This document shows, piece after piece, positions 50,383-58,722 of a stretch of DNA of 64,000 nucleotides; the stretch's first letter is position 1, and each line of letters starts with the position of its first letter. Below the pieces are notes generated by a model. That model did not search any database. It had not been told where the DNA came from and saw only the letters and a program-made list of their open reading frames with translations. A program made the translations under genes and the position numbers. Source of the stretch: an uncultured Pseudomonadales bacterium (GTDB taxonomy: Bacteria > Pseudomonadota > Gammaproteobacteria > Pseudomonadales > Azotimanducaceae); contig OY282455.1 in assembly GCA_958296195.1 (NCBI GenBank), forward strand, positions 124,001 through 188,000. The letters run 5' to 3'.

Positions 50383-52026
50383 GTGCTGCCGCGCCAAAGA
50401 CGACCGGAGTGGAACCTGAGCAAGTGCGCAATCCCAGCCGCCGCTTGGACCTTGGTGTTCGCCTTGGCGGTCGGCGCCACGCAAGTCGGCAGCTTGGAGC
50501 GGGAGTCCTTCAACGACGAAAGCACGTTCACGGTGATCGCGGCGAGGGTGCTTGACGGCGAGCTGCCCTATGTCAAGCTCTTTGACATCAAGCCGCCGAT
50601 GATCTTTCTCCTCCTAGCCGGCGCCATGGCGGCGTTCGGCGAATCCCTGTTCGTGGTTCGGGCCGTGGGCGACCTTTGCCTGCTGATGTCCTGCATCGCC
50701 GTCTTCGCCATCGCCCGCCGCCGCACCGACTTGGTGTCGGCGGGGCTAGGCGGCCTGGCGCTCATCGCGGTCCACGCGGTGGAATATGCAGTCGAGACCC
50801 ACACCGAGCTGCCGGCCATGGCGATGCTCATGGCGGCTCTGTGGCTGCTGCTCGCCCGGCGGGACCGGTGGTGGGCAATCGCCGCGGCCGGCTTGCTGCT
50901 GTCCTTGTCGGTTTTGACGCGCTCCAATCTGGGCTTCGTGGCTGCGGCGCTCTTCGCTTGGCTCCTCGCCGCCGCCTTGCGCCCGTCCCTAGGCGTTCAC
51001 CGTTGGGCGGCCGCGCTCTTCGCCGGCGCCGGGCTGCTGCCGGCCGCCGGCCTGATTCTGCTTTACGCGAGCGCGGACGCCCTGGCCGAACTGCGCCTTG
51101 CCAACATTGAGGCCGCCCTCGCCTATTCGGGGCAGATCGGCCTGTGGCGAGCCTTGCTGCTGCACGGGCGCATTTTCCTGAACGAGGCGTTGGCGACGCC
51201 GCTGTTGCTCCTGCCCTTCTCGGCAACGCTGGTCATCGGCATGGCTGCCTCCCTCCGCAATGGAGGGAGGGAGGAGGGAGGGAGGAGGGACCGACCCAAA
51301 GCGCCGAATTCCCCAACATCCGAGCAAGCGGCGCAAACCGGAGCGCCAGCAGATGGAGGAGCGGCAAGCCGGGCGGAGCTGGAGTTGCTGTGGCTCGCTT
51401 TCGCTGCCACTTTTCTGGCCGTTTTGGCAACCGGCAACGTCTTTCGCCACTACTGGCTGCAGCTGTATCCCATAGGTGCGGTTTTCGGCGCATACGGAAT
51501 CGCCTGGCTGCGTTCCAAGGCGCGTTTGCGCTGGGCTGGATACCTGCTTCCCGCCATCGCGGTCGGCGGCGCATTGGCGCAAACCGCACCCTCCGCCTTC
51601 CGCTTGGCCACGGTTCCAAACCACTTAGCTGAGCGGCACATCATCAAGGCCGCCGCGGCGGCCATCAAGGCGGAGCAGCGGCCGGGCGACACCATCCATG
51701 CATTCAATGGCCAACTTATTTACTGGTATCTGGACATGGCGCCGGTTTCGGCAATCGTCCATCCCTCCAATCTAGCCAAGAGGGAGCTCCTGCGGCCGTT
51801 GGCCGAAGCCGGCTATGTGGCGGAGGACGAGTTCGGGCGCATCCTAAACCTTCGTCCCACTTATCTGGTCACGGTGGTGCAGCCGACGAGCAGGGGACCC
51901 ATTCCCAACTACCTTCACGGAGAAGACGCGGAGGCTTTTGGCAACCTGCTGAGCGACCACTACCGGGTTTTGCACGACGACGGCGCCGAGCCGAAGGCCC
52001 TGAGGGTTTACAAGCTGCGACGTTGA
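50383..52026 (+). CDS. GT-C family membrane glycosyltransferase (ArnT/PMT-like)
   Basis: 547 aa from GTG 50383. Acidic first periplasmic loop SFNDESTFTVIAARVLDGELPY, with LFDIKPPMIFLLLAGAM, precedes about ten membrane helices and a C-terminal soluble part with HIIKAAAAAIKAEQRPGDTIHAF. This fits the lipid-linked-sugar glycosyltransferases (GT39/GT83-like). A low-complexity purine repeat (GGAGGGAGG, 51250-51290) encodes an RNGGREEGGRRDR loop that is probably a replication-slippage insertion. The gene begins 2 bp after the methyltransferase stop. Confidence 0.75.
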   Translation: MLPRQRRPEWNLSKCAIPAAAWTLVFALAVGATQVGSLERESFNDESTFTVIAARVLDGELPYVKLFDIKPPMIFLLLAGAMAAFGESLFVVRAVGDLCLLMSCIAVFAIARRRTDLVSAGLGGLALIAVHAVEYAVETHTELPAMAMLMAALWLLLARRDRWWAIAAAGLLLSLSVLTRSNLGFVAAALFAWLLAAALRPSLGVHRWAAALFAGAGLLPAAGLILLYASADALAELRLANIEAALAYSGQIGLWRALLLHGRIFLNEALATPLLLLPFSATLVIGMAASLRNGGREEGGRRDRPKAPNSPTSEQAAQTGAPADGGAASRAELELLWLAFAATFLAVLATGNVFRHYWLQLYPIGAVFGAYGIAWLRSKARLRWAGYLLPAIAVGGALAQTAPSAFRLATVPNHLAERHIIKAAAAAIKAEQRPGDTIHAFNGQLIYWYLDMAPVSAIVHPSNLAKRELLRPLAEAGYVAEDEFGRILNLRPTYLVTVVQPTSRGPIPNYLHGEDAEAFGNLLSDHYRVLHDDGAEPKALRVYKLRR

Positions 52027-52232
52027 CGCATCAAGCTGTGCCGTCCGAGCGCAAAGTGCCGAGGGTCCGGCGCCTGATCAATCAACGGGCCGCACCAGCC
52101 AGCCAACGGAGCGTTTGGCGAAGCGCAGATGCGCCAAGGATAGGCACTCCATCCAGGCGTCGTACCAAAACACAAGATACTGTGGTTGGTTGAGTCAAGG
52201 ATATAATTCCCCTTTTTTGTGTGGTGGCCGCG

Positions 52233-52340
52233 ATGGCGCAGCAGGTGCCGGTCACGCGGGTGGTGCGGCCGGAGCGTACGTTCCGGCTCGACGCCCTGAC
52301 AGACCGTATCGAAGCCCACCTGCGGAAGATTGGGGGATAG
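52233..52340 (+). CDS. Short open frame, possibly a gene fragment
   Basis: 35 aa from ATG 52233: QQVPVTRVVRPERTFRLDAL then TDRIEAHLRKIGG, ending 4 bp before the next gene. It looks like the C-terminal end of a larger protein. I do not recognise it. The rest of 52027-52343 shows no gene. Confidence 0.3.
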   Translation: MAQQVPVTRVVRPERTFRLDALTDRIEAHLRKIGG

Positions 52341-52343
52341 CGC

Positions 52344-53861
52344 GTGACGCTGGAGCACTTCGTCATCACGCGGTTCTGCCTGCGCGACCGCTGGCTGCAC
52401 CGGCGCACCGCCCTCGCGCCGTTCCGCACCATGAACCCGCTCGCACCCCGCACCGTCGAGCTGCGCCTGAACCTGCTGGAGACGACCTGCCTGCCCGGTC
52501 TGCGCGCGCAGACGAATCGGGATTTCACTTGGGTGCTGCTCATCGACCGCGCGCTGGGCCGGGAGGCCCGGCGGCGGCTGCGGGACATGACGCGGGGCAT
52601 GGACCGTGTCCGGTTCGTGGAACACCGGGCGGATGCGCCGCAGCCACTGGAGCGCCTCGGCTGGCTTGGGCCGTCACCCGCCGGCGCCCCGGACTACGTC
52701 CTCACGACGCTCAACGATGACGACGACGCGCTGCCCCGGCGCTGGGTCGAGGTGCTGCAATCCCACGCCCGCGGTCTGGCGGCGCAGGATCGGCTGCCGC
52801 CGTTCATGCTCGCCGGGGCCAGGCGGATCGTCCAGTGGGACATGGTCTTCACGCCCGACGCGCCCTTCGGATGGGCCGGGCCATGGCGCGGGCTGGCGTC
52901 CGTGGCGTCGTGCGGGTTTTCGCTGCTGTGCCGCTGGCCGGCGTTCGACTTCAGCGTCCTCGGCCTGAGCCACGTGTACGCGCAGACGTACGGTGATTTC
53001 TTGGAGCCGCCGCCGGACGAGCACGTGCGCCTAGTCCGGCAGCAGCTCCTGCAGGCGGCGCGGGATGCGCGGGTGGGCCGTATCCCGATGGGACGCAACA
53101 CCTTCTTCGACGCCAGCCGCGACGCCGGCGCGGTGGTGATGGCGAACCACGGCGGCAACTTCCAGCCGTGGCGGCTGAACCGGGGTCCTCGGCCGCAGGC
53201 GCAAGGCGCTTGCGAGGCCGGCGCGGCCGGGCCGGAGGCGCCAGCTTCGGCCCGGCGGGTGCAGGGCGCCGCCACGTTCCCAGACGTCTCCATCGACTGG
53301 CAGGCCGCGCGGCGCCACCGCCGCCGCTTTCGTCCTTGGCGCGTCCGGGCCAGATTGCTGGAGCACCGTCTGCATGAAGGCTGGGAGGCCGCGGCGCGGC
53401 GGTTGCGTGGGTTGGCGGGCGGCGTTCGTTCGGAGCCTCGCTTCCGTGCACCAGTGCCGGGAAGCGGCACAACCGGGGGGGGGGGGGGGGGGGGGGGGCG
53501 ACATGACGTCGGCCAAGCCGGTCTGCCTAGCCACGGCCACCACCGAGCGCTATGTGCCGGGAACCCTCGTCCTGATCGATTCCTTCCTGCGGCACCATCC
53601 CCGGTTCGACGGGGAGATCGTCGTCATCCACGATGGCCTGTCCAGAGAGGCGCGCGCAGTGCTTGCGGCAACGTCCGGCGCCGTGCGGTTCGCGGCGGTG
53701 CCGTCGGCGCTGCGGGAGCGGGCCGAGCGCCTGTGCGCTGCGCTCGCCCCGCTCCCCATGCATCCGGCGCAGTTCTGGATGTTCGAGGCGTTCCGGCTGA
53801 CCGGCGCCGCCAAGCTGCTGTTGTGCGACGGCGACCTGCTGTTCCGCGCACCGGTCGATGA
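52344..53861 (+). CDS. Putative rhamnosyltransferase-type glycosyltransferase, 3' end set by a poly-G tract
   Basis: From GTG 52344. About 386 codons belong to the enzyme: FVITRFCLRDRWLHRRTALA, QTNRDFTWVLLIDRALG, YVLTTLNDDDDALPRRWVEVL and LAGARRIVQWD, like the Rhamno_transf family (PF11316) with its DDD acidic cluster. A run of 24 G (53475-53498) follows. With 24 G the frame continues into an Arg-rich tail to 53861 that is only an alternate frame of the next gene. With one more G it stops at TGA 53504-53506 overlapping the next ATG; with one fewer it fuses to the GT8 protein. Natural length is therefore likely about 386 aa. Confidence 0.65.
   Translation: MTLEHFVITRFCLRDRWLHRRTALAPFRTMNPLAPRTVELRLNLLETTCLPGLRAQTNRDFTWVLLIDRALGREARRRLRDMTRGMDRVRFVEHRADAPQPLERLGWLGPSPAGAPDYVLTTLNDDDDALPRRWVEVLQSHARGLAAQDRLPPFMLAGARRIVQWDMVFTPDAPFGWAGPWRGLASVASCGFSLLCRWPAFDFSVLGLSHVYAQTYGDFLEPPPDEHVRLVRQQLLQAARDARVGRIPMGRNTFFDASRDAGAVVMANHGGNFQPWRLNRGPRPQAQGACEAGAAGPEAPASARRVQGAATFPDVSIDWQAARRHRRRFRPWRVRARLLEHRLHEGWEAAARRLRGLAGGVRSEPRFRAPVPGSGTTGGGGGGGGRHDVGQAGLPSHGHHRALCAGNPRPDRFLPAAPSPVRRGDRRHPRWPVQRGARSACGNVRRRAVRGGAVGAAGAGRAPVRCARPAPHASGAVLDVRGVPADRRRQAAVVRRRPAVPRTGR
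53475..53498 (+). repeat. 24-G homopolymer tract
   Basis: An uninterrupted run of 24 G just before the GT8 start (ATG 53503). The equivalent leader of GT8 copy 1 (39380-39410) shares GCCGGGAAGCGGC but has an interrupted GGGCAGGGAGAGCGG. The tract probably varies in length by slippage. Its exact length here is uncertain for technical reasons. Confidence 0.85.
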
Positions 53862-54426
53862 ACTGTTCGATTCGACGGCAGAGCTGCTGTGCTGCGGCGA
53901 TCTCTCCTTCCTCGCCGGCCAGCGGGTGGACGCCGACACCTTCCTGCCCGTCGAGCACGAGGCGGCTCCCGCCCCCAGCCGAACGCTTCTTCGGAACACC
54001 TTCAACAGCGGCTTCCTGTGCATCGACGGCCGGCTGGCCGGTGAGCGCGTGTACGCGGACCTCCTGGCCGCCATGTCGCCGGCGCACTGGCGCGGCCTCA
54101 AGGCGCCGCTCGGCGAGCAGCCGCTCCTGAACCGGTACTTCGCTGGGCGGCAGACGCTCTTAAGCTCCACCTACAACTTCCTGATCCCCGGCGCCGCGGC
54201 CATCCGCGCGCGGGAGGGCGTGGATCTGCACCGCGCCAAGGTGCTGCACTTCAACATGCCTGCCAAGCCCTGGCGTCCGGACGCCATGCTGGACGGGATC
54301 CGGGACCGCTGGAGCCGGCCCGAGGTCACCGCCTTCAGGCTCTGGCACGAGGCCTACGTCGAGGCGCTGACGAACGCGCGCGTCCGCACCGCAGCCCGGG
54401 GATGGGCGGGATGGACCTTGGCCTAG
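53503..54426 (+). CDS. GT8-like glycosyltransferase, copy 2
   Basis: 307 aa from ATG 53503, four bases after the poly-G tract. LATATTERYVPGTLVLIDSFLRHHP, MFEAFRLTGAAKLLLCDGDLLFRAP (DGD metal motif), LLCCGDLSFL, FNSGFLCIDGRL and NRYFAGRQTLLSSTYNFLI match copies 1 and 3. Its translation could be changed by the poly-G length, through spacing, coupling or fusion to the preceding enzyme. Its stop overlaps that of the convergent 2OG-oxygenase gene. Confidence 0.8.
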   Translation: MTSAKPVCLATATTERYVPGTLVLIDSFLRHHPRFDGEIVVIHDGLSREARAVLAATSGAVRFAAVPSALRERAERLCAALAPLPMHPAQFWMFEAFRLTGAAKLLLCDGDLLFRAPVDELFDSTAELLCCGDLSFLAGQRVDADTFLPVEHEAAPAPSRTLLRNTFNSGFLCIDGRLAGERVYADLLAAMSPAHWRGLKAPLGEQPLLNRYFAGRQTLLSSTYNFLIPGAAAIRAREGVDLHRAKVLHFNMPAKPWRPDAMLDGIRDRWSRPEVTAFRLWHEAYVEALTNARVRTAARGWAGWTLA

Positions 54427-55331
54427 GCCGCCGAGTCCGGGTCAAGCCGCAACACATGGCCGTTCACGACCCACCGCCCGTCCCCGAAGTCATCCGTCTC
54501 GCACTGCACGGAATGCACCTGATGCCAGCAGGCGCTGGGAAAGAAGACGATGCTGTTGCGGAGCGGGACGATCCGCGAAAAATCACCGTAGGAGCAGACG
54601 CTGGCATCGGCGTCCGTATCGTAGAGCAGCAGATCTCCGCCGGAGAAGCGCCTAGGCTGGCGGTGAAAGAAATACACGAAGCTGAGCTTCCGTGGTTCAT
54701 GGCAGGCTGCGCCATTGTCGCGATGCGCCCGGTAGAACCCCCCCGTGTGATACCCACGCATCCCCAGCTCGAGCTGGTATCGGCCGATGCCTTCCATCCG
54801 CAGCCGCGTCAGGACCTCCGGCACGAGGCTTCGAATCTTCCGGGCGAACCAGAGGCGGAAATCCTGCATGGTCCGGCCGTCCGCCTCCAGGGTGAGGCGG
54901 ACCTCGGGGTCCACCCGCTGGGATGAGCCAAATCCCACCTGCGCGGGGACGAAGCGTTCCTTCCCCTGGAGCGCGAGGGCCAACAGCCGGTCGCACTGCC
55001 CGGGCGCCAAGAAGTTCGTCATCCACACGAACGGCGCCGGCCAGATGCCGCGAGGCGCCGCCTCCGGCGGCGCGCCGCCGCCCAGCACCGCGTGCAGCCA
55101 GGCGGCCTTGCGCCGGTCGGGGCCGTGGGCGCCCAGGTGCCGGTACAGGTCACGCGCCGCGGCGAAGTTCCCCTGCCGCCGATGGATCTCGGCCAGCTTC
55201 CAACGCGCGTCCGCATCGTGGGGGTCGGCGGCGAGCGTCCGGCGCAGGGCCGCCTCGGCCAATTCCTGGAGGCCGCCCTGACGCAGCAGCGCCGGCATCA
55301 CCTCGGACAGCGGCCGGTCATCATCCTGCAT
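54423..55331 (-). CDS. 2OG-Fe(II) oxygenase with N-terminal TPR-like repeats
   Basis: 302 aa from ATG 55331. Residues about 18-70 form one to two TPR-like units (AEAALRRTLAADPHDADARW, EIHRRQGNFAAARDLYRHLG). The C-terminal prolyl-4-hydroxylase-like fold has GYHTGGFYRAHRDN (His-x-Asp), RRFSGGDLLLYD, VFFPSACWHQVHSV (distal His) and a nearby basic residue for 2OG. It hydroxylates a peptide, sugar or small molecule. Convergent with GT8 copy 2; the pair GT8 + 2OG oxygenase recurs at 61299-62939, so the two functions may be linked. Confidence 0.8.
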   Translation of the reverse strand: MQDDDRPLSEVMPALLRQGGLQELAEAALRRTLAADPHDADARWKLAEIHRRQGNFAAARDLYRHLGAHGPDRRKAAWLHAVLGGGAPPEAAPRGIWPAPFVWMTNFLAPGQCDRLLALALQGKERFVPAQVGFGSSQRVDPEVRLTLEADGRTMQDFRLWFARKIRSLVPEVLTRLRMEGIGRYQLELGMRGYHTGGFYRAHRDNGAACHEPRKLSFVYFFHRQPRRFSGGDLLLYDTDADASVCSYGDFSRIVPLRNSIVFFPSACWHQVHSVQCETDDFGDGRWVVNGHVLRLDPDSAA

Positions 55332-55384
55332 CGCCGACGTCCTCCCCGTGGGGCAGGGCCGGCGCGACCCAGGCGACAGCGCAC

Positions 55385-55569
55385 TCGGCAGCGCTGAATG
55401 TTGCCTCGAATTCGGCCCGATTGGGAGACTTGGCGATCAGCTCCGTCATGAAGCCCCGAGCGTCCGCCATGCACTCCCGCATGCGCACCAGCCTACCGCC
55501 AAAGGCATTGGGGTCCTGCACCCAAGCGTGGTAGTTTTCATTGACGAACACCTCCAGCGGCACACCCAA
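55385..55569 (-). pseudogene. Fragment of the amine oxidase gene
   Basis: GVPLEVFVNENYHAWVQDP and the following RECMADARGFMTELIAKSP match the amine oxidase at 33858-35438 (about residues 130-193). The fragment is cut on both sides; on its right side (55570) the sequence jumps to the intergenic repeat (35487 on), a deletion of about 470 bp relative to the full locus. It marks the right edge of the island. Confidence 0.8.
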
Positions 55570-55573
55570 AACT

Positions 55574-57404
55574 CATATTGTACGCCTGCAAACCCCGCTA
55601 TGGGCGAACGAAACCATGTCAACGCAATTCAGAAACATCCCCCCCTTTGGTTGCCGCCCTTCTCGCCCTCCAGGGGGGTGGGCGGCATTGCCGCCGGCGG
55701 CCCGATTTCAAATAGGGGCGGTGGTGGCGCATAATTGAGCCGATAGGCGCTCCACCCGAGCCTGAGATGACGCAATCCGCAGAGAATTCGAACCGCCCAC
55801 CGGGAGCGACGGCCAAGCGCCGGCTGCCCATCGGCATCCAGACCTTCCGCCTGATCCGGGAGGAGGGCTGCTACTACGTGGACAAGACCGCCCACATCCA
55901 GCGGTTGGTGGACGCCGGTCGGCACTACTTCCTGTCCCGTCCGCGGCGCTTCGGCAAGAGCCTGCTGCTGGACACCATCAAGGAGCTGTTCGAGGGCGGC
56001 GAGGCGCTGTTCCGGGGGCTGGCCATCCACGATCAGTGGGACTGGGGCGTGCGCCGCCCGGTGCTGCGGGTCAGCTTCGGCGCCGGCCATTTCGGCAGGC
56101 CCGGCCAGTTGGAGGCCCTCTTCAACGACAAGCTGGACGCCGTCGAGCGCTCGGCGGGGGTCGCGTCGGCCGGCGCCACGGCCGCCGGGCGCTTCGCGGC
56201 GCTGATCGAGGCGTTGCGGGAAAGCGCGGGGCGGCGGGTGGTTGTTCTGGTCGATGAGTACGACAAGCCCATTCTGGACGCGCTGGAGGCGCCGGAGGTG
56301 GCCCGCGCCAACCGCGACTTCCTGCGCGGCATCTACTCGGTGATCAAGGACTGCGACGCGCACGTCAAGTTCACCTTCCTCACCGGCGTCAGCAAGTTCT
56401 CCAAGGTCAGCATCTTCTCCGGCCTGAACAACCTCACCGACATCACCCTGGATCCGCGCTACTCCGCCATCTGCGGCTACACGGAACGGGACTTGGATGA
56501 AGTGTTCGCGCCGGAGCTTCCCGGCTTGGACCGCGGCGAGGTGCGCCGCTGGTACAACGGCTACAGCTGGCGGGGCGCGGAGAAGGTGTACAACCCCTTC
56601 GACATCCTGCTGCTGTTCCAGCAGCGCGAGTTCAAGGCGCACTGGTTCGAGACGGGCTCGCCGAAGTTCCTCATCGACACGCTGCTGCGGCGCGGCGTCC
56701 CCACCCCGGCCCTGGAGGGCATGACCAGCTCCGAGGCGCTGCTTTCGGCCTTCGACGTCGACGAGATGTCCGTGGAGGCGCTGCTGTTCCAGACCGGCTA
56801 CCTGACCATCGTGGGCGAGGAGGACCGCGGCGGGCGCATCCGCTACCGGCTGGGGTACCCGAACCGGGAGGTGCGGCAAAGCCTGAACGAGCGCCTGCTG
56901 GTGGCCCTGCTGCCGGACGCCGTCCGGCGGCGGGCCGACGACGCCCCGCTCCGGGAACTGCTGGCCGCCAACGACTTCGAGGGGCTGGAGGCGTTCCTCC
57001 GCTCCCTGTTCGCCGGCGTCCCCCACCAGTGGCACGTCAACAACAACATTCAGGACTACGAGGGCTACTACGCCAGCGTGGTGTACTCCTGCTTCGCCGC
57101 CCACGGCTTCGACCTCATCCCGGAGGACAGCTCCAGCGCGGGCCGAGCGGACATGGTGGTGCGCTTCAACGGCGGGGTTTACGTTTTCGAGTTCAAGTCG
57201 GTGGGGAAAGAGTCTTCGGGGCGGGCGCTGGCCCAAATCAAGGAGAAGGGCTACGCCGACAAGTACCGGCGCCTGGGCCGGCCGGTGCATCTGATCGGCG
57301 TGGAGTTCAGCCGGGAGGACCGCAACATCGCCGCCTTCGAGGTGGCGCGGGCATGAGCTGCTTGGGACCCTAGCCATCGCCGCCAAGTTCAGCGCCGCTA
57401 CGGC
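55574..57404. repeat. Long direct repeat, right copy
   Basis: Homologous to 35487-37340 in the same orientation: the intergenic ATTGTACGCCTGCAAACC region, the nuclease gene, and the bases up to CGCCGCTACGGCCA. Beyond 57404 it continues into the intact permease gene. Confidence 0.8.
55767..57356 (+). CDS. AAA-ATPase / PD-(D/E)XK nuclease fusion (DUF1703 type), right copy
   Basis: 529 aa from ATG 55767, same length as the left copy and collinear over the whole length. Differences are concentrated around residues 95-170 (SFGAGHFGRPGQLEALFNDK region) and in the C-terminal nuclease domain, where GRADMVVRFNGGVYVFEFK keeps the Asp, Glu and Lys. Walker-like SRPRRFGKSLLLDTIKELF is kept. Both copies are under selection to stay open. 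Recombination between them could excise the 18-20 kb island. Confidence 0.85.
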   Translation: MTQSAENSNRPPGATAKRRLPIGIQTFRLIREEGCYYVDKTAHIQRLVDAGRHYFLSRPRRFGKSLLLDTIKELFEGGEALFRGLAIHDQWDWGVRRPVLRVSFGAGHFGRPGQLEALFNDKLDAVERSAGVASAGATAAGRFAALIEALRESAGRRVVVLVDEYDKPILDALEAPEVARANRDFLRGIYSVIKDCDAHVKFTFLTGVSKFSKVSIFSGLNNLTDITLDPRYSAICGYTERDLDEVFAPELPGLDRGEVRRWYNGYSWRGAEKVYNPFDILLLFQQREFKAHWFETGSPKFLIDTLLRRGVPTPALEGMTSSEALLSAFDVDEMSVEALLFQTGYLTIVGEEDRGGRIRYRLGYPNREVRQSLNERLLVALLPDAVRRRADDAPLRELLAANDFEGLEAFLRSLFAGVPHQWHVNNNIQDYEGYYASVVYSCFAAHGFDLIPEDSSSAGRADMVVRFNGGVYVFEFKSVGKESSGRALAQIKEKGYADKYRRLGRPVHLIGVEFSREDRNIAAFEVARA

Positions 57405-57411
57405 CAGCGCC

Positions 57412-58722
57412 GTGGTCGTGGCCAACATGATCGGCACCGGGGTGTTCACCAGCTTGGGCTTTCAGTTGCTGGACATCCAGTCCGGCTTTCCGCTGCTGAT
57501 GCTCTGGGCGGTGGGCGGCGTCGCCGCCCTGGGCGGCACCTTATGCTATGCGGAGCTTGGCGCGGCGCTGCCGCGCTCCGGCGGCGAATACCACTTCCTC
57601 AGCCAGATCTACCATCCGGCGGTGGGCTTCGTGTCCGGTTGGGTGTCCGCCACCATCGGCTTCGCCGCCCCCACGGCCTTGGCGGCGATCACCTTCGGCG
57701 CCTATTTGAACGCTGCGGCCCCAGCGCTGCCGCCCAGCCTAAGCGCCACTGCCTTGGTCATTTTGCTGGCCGGCGTCCACATGGGCACCAGGCGCAGCAG
57801 CGGCGGCGCCCAACGCTGGCTGACGGGCTTGAAGATAGTGCTGATCGGCGGCTTTTGCGGAGCCGTTTGGGGGCTGGTTGAGCAGAGTCAGCCGGTGGTC
57901 TTCAGGCCGGTGCCGGGGGATGGGGCGCTGCTCACCAGCGGCGCCTTCGCGGTGGCGCTGATCTACGTCAACTACGCCTACACGGGTTGGAACGCGGCCA
58001 CCTACCTCACCGGGGAGATTGAAGCGCCGCAGCGCAACCTGCCGCGGGCCCTCGCCCTGGGCACGATCTTGGTGGCTTTGTTGTACCTTCTGCTCAACTT
58101 CAGCTTTCTCTACGCCGCCCCCATCAGCGCCATGCAGGGCAAACTGGAGATCGGCTACGTCGTGGCGGAGCACGCCTTCGGCAGCAGCGGCGCCTCCTTC
58201 ATGGGGGTGGTGTTGGCCGGCCTGCTGATCTCCACGGTCAGCGCCATGACTCTGGCCGGGCCGCGGGTCATGCAGGCCATCGGCCAGGACTTCCGGGCCT
58301 TTCGCCTGCTGGCCCGCACCAACCGCCACGGCCTCCCCGCAACGGCCATCGGCGCCCAATCGCTCATGGCGTTGACCTTCATCTGGACGGCTTCGTTCGA
58401 CTCCATTCTGGTGTTCGCCGGCTTCAGCCTAGGTCTTTGCACCTTCCTCACCGTCGCCGGCGTCTTCGTGCTGCGCCGCCGCCGGCCGGACCTGCCCCGC
58501 CCGTACCGGATCACCGCTTACCCGCTGCCGCCGCTCATCTACTTGGGGATCACTGGCTGGACCCTGTTCTACATTTTGCGGGAGCGCCCCCACGAAGCCT
58601 GGATGAGCCTGCTGCTGATTGTGGCGGGCGCGGCTTTCTATTGGCTGTGCAATCGTGTAAATAAGCCCGTTCAAGGCAAAGCTGGAACTGAGGGAAGAGC
58701 GGATGGAGACGCAGCGGCTTGA
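57412..58722 (+). CDS. Amino acid/amine permease (APC superfamily)
   Basis: 436 aa from GTG 57412. The first helix VVVANMIGTGVFTSLGF carries the G-x-G substrate motif; about twelve helices follow (GGVAALGGTLCYAELGAALP, GEYHFLSQIYHPAVGFVSG, and others). Upstream in-frame codons encode IAAKFSAATASA, the rest of the first helix region, but no ATG is in frame: the ATG that starts the left-copy stub has here lost frame (it gives a stop after 6 codons). The real start may be GTG 57412 or a rare upstream start. Next to an amine oxidase in the ancestral order, it may import amines or amino acids. Confidence 0.8.
   Translation: MVVANMIGTGVFTSLGFQLLDIQSGFPLLMLWAVGGVAALGGTLCYAELGAALPRSGGEYHFLSQIYHPAVGFVSGWVSATIGFAAPTALAAITFGAYLNAAAPALPPSLSATALVILLAGVHMGTRRSSGGAQRWLTGLKIVLIGGFCGAVWGLVEQSQPVVFRPVPGDGALLTSGAFAVALIYVNYAYTGWNAATYLTGEIEAPQRNLPRALALGTILVALLYLLLNFSFLYAAPISAMQGKLEIGYVVAEHAFGSSGASFMGVVLAGLLISTVSAMTLAGPRVMQAIGQDFRAFRLLARTNRHGLPATAIGAQSLMALTFIWTASFDSILVFAGFSLGLCTFLTVAGVFVLRRRRPDLPRPYRITAYPLPPLIYLGITGWTLFYILRERPHEAWMSLLLIVAGAAFYWLCNRVNKPVQGKAGTEGRADGDAAA

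Noticed and set aside
51250-51290. GGAGG-rich stretch as a strong internal ribosome-binding site or new gene start
   Set aside because: It lies in frame within the GT-C glycosyltransferase and is a low-complexity repeat with no downstream start of its own.
53505-53861. Arg-rich C-terminal extension of the rhamnosyltransferase-type gene
   Set aside because: It is the out-of-frame reading of the GT8 gene and exists only with the present G-tract length; not counted as a real domain.
55629-57449. 606-codon minus-strand open frame
   Set aside because: Antisense to the right nuclease copy; the same pattern occurs opposite the left copy.
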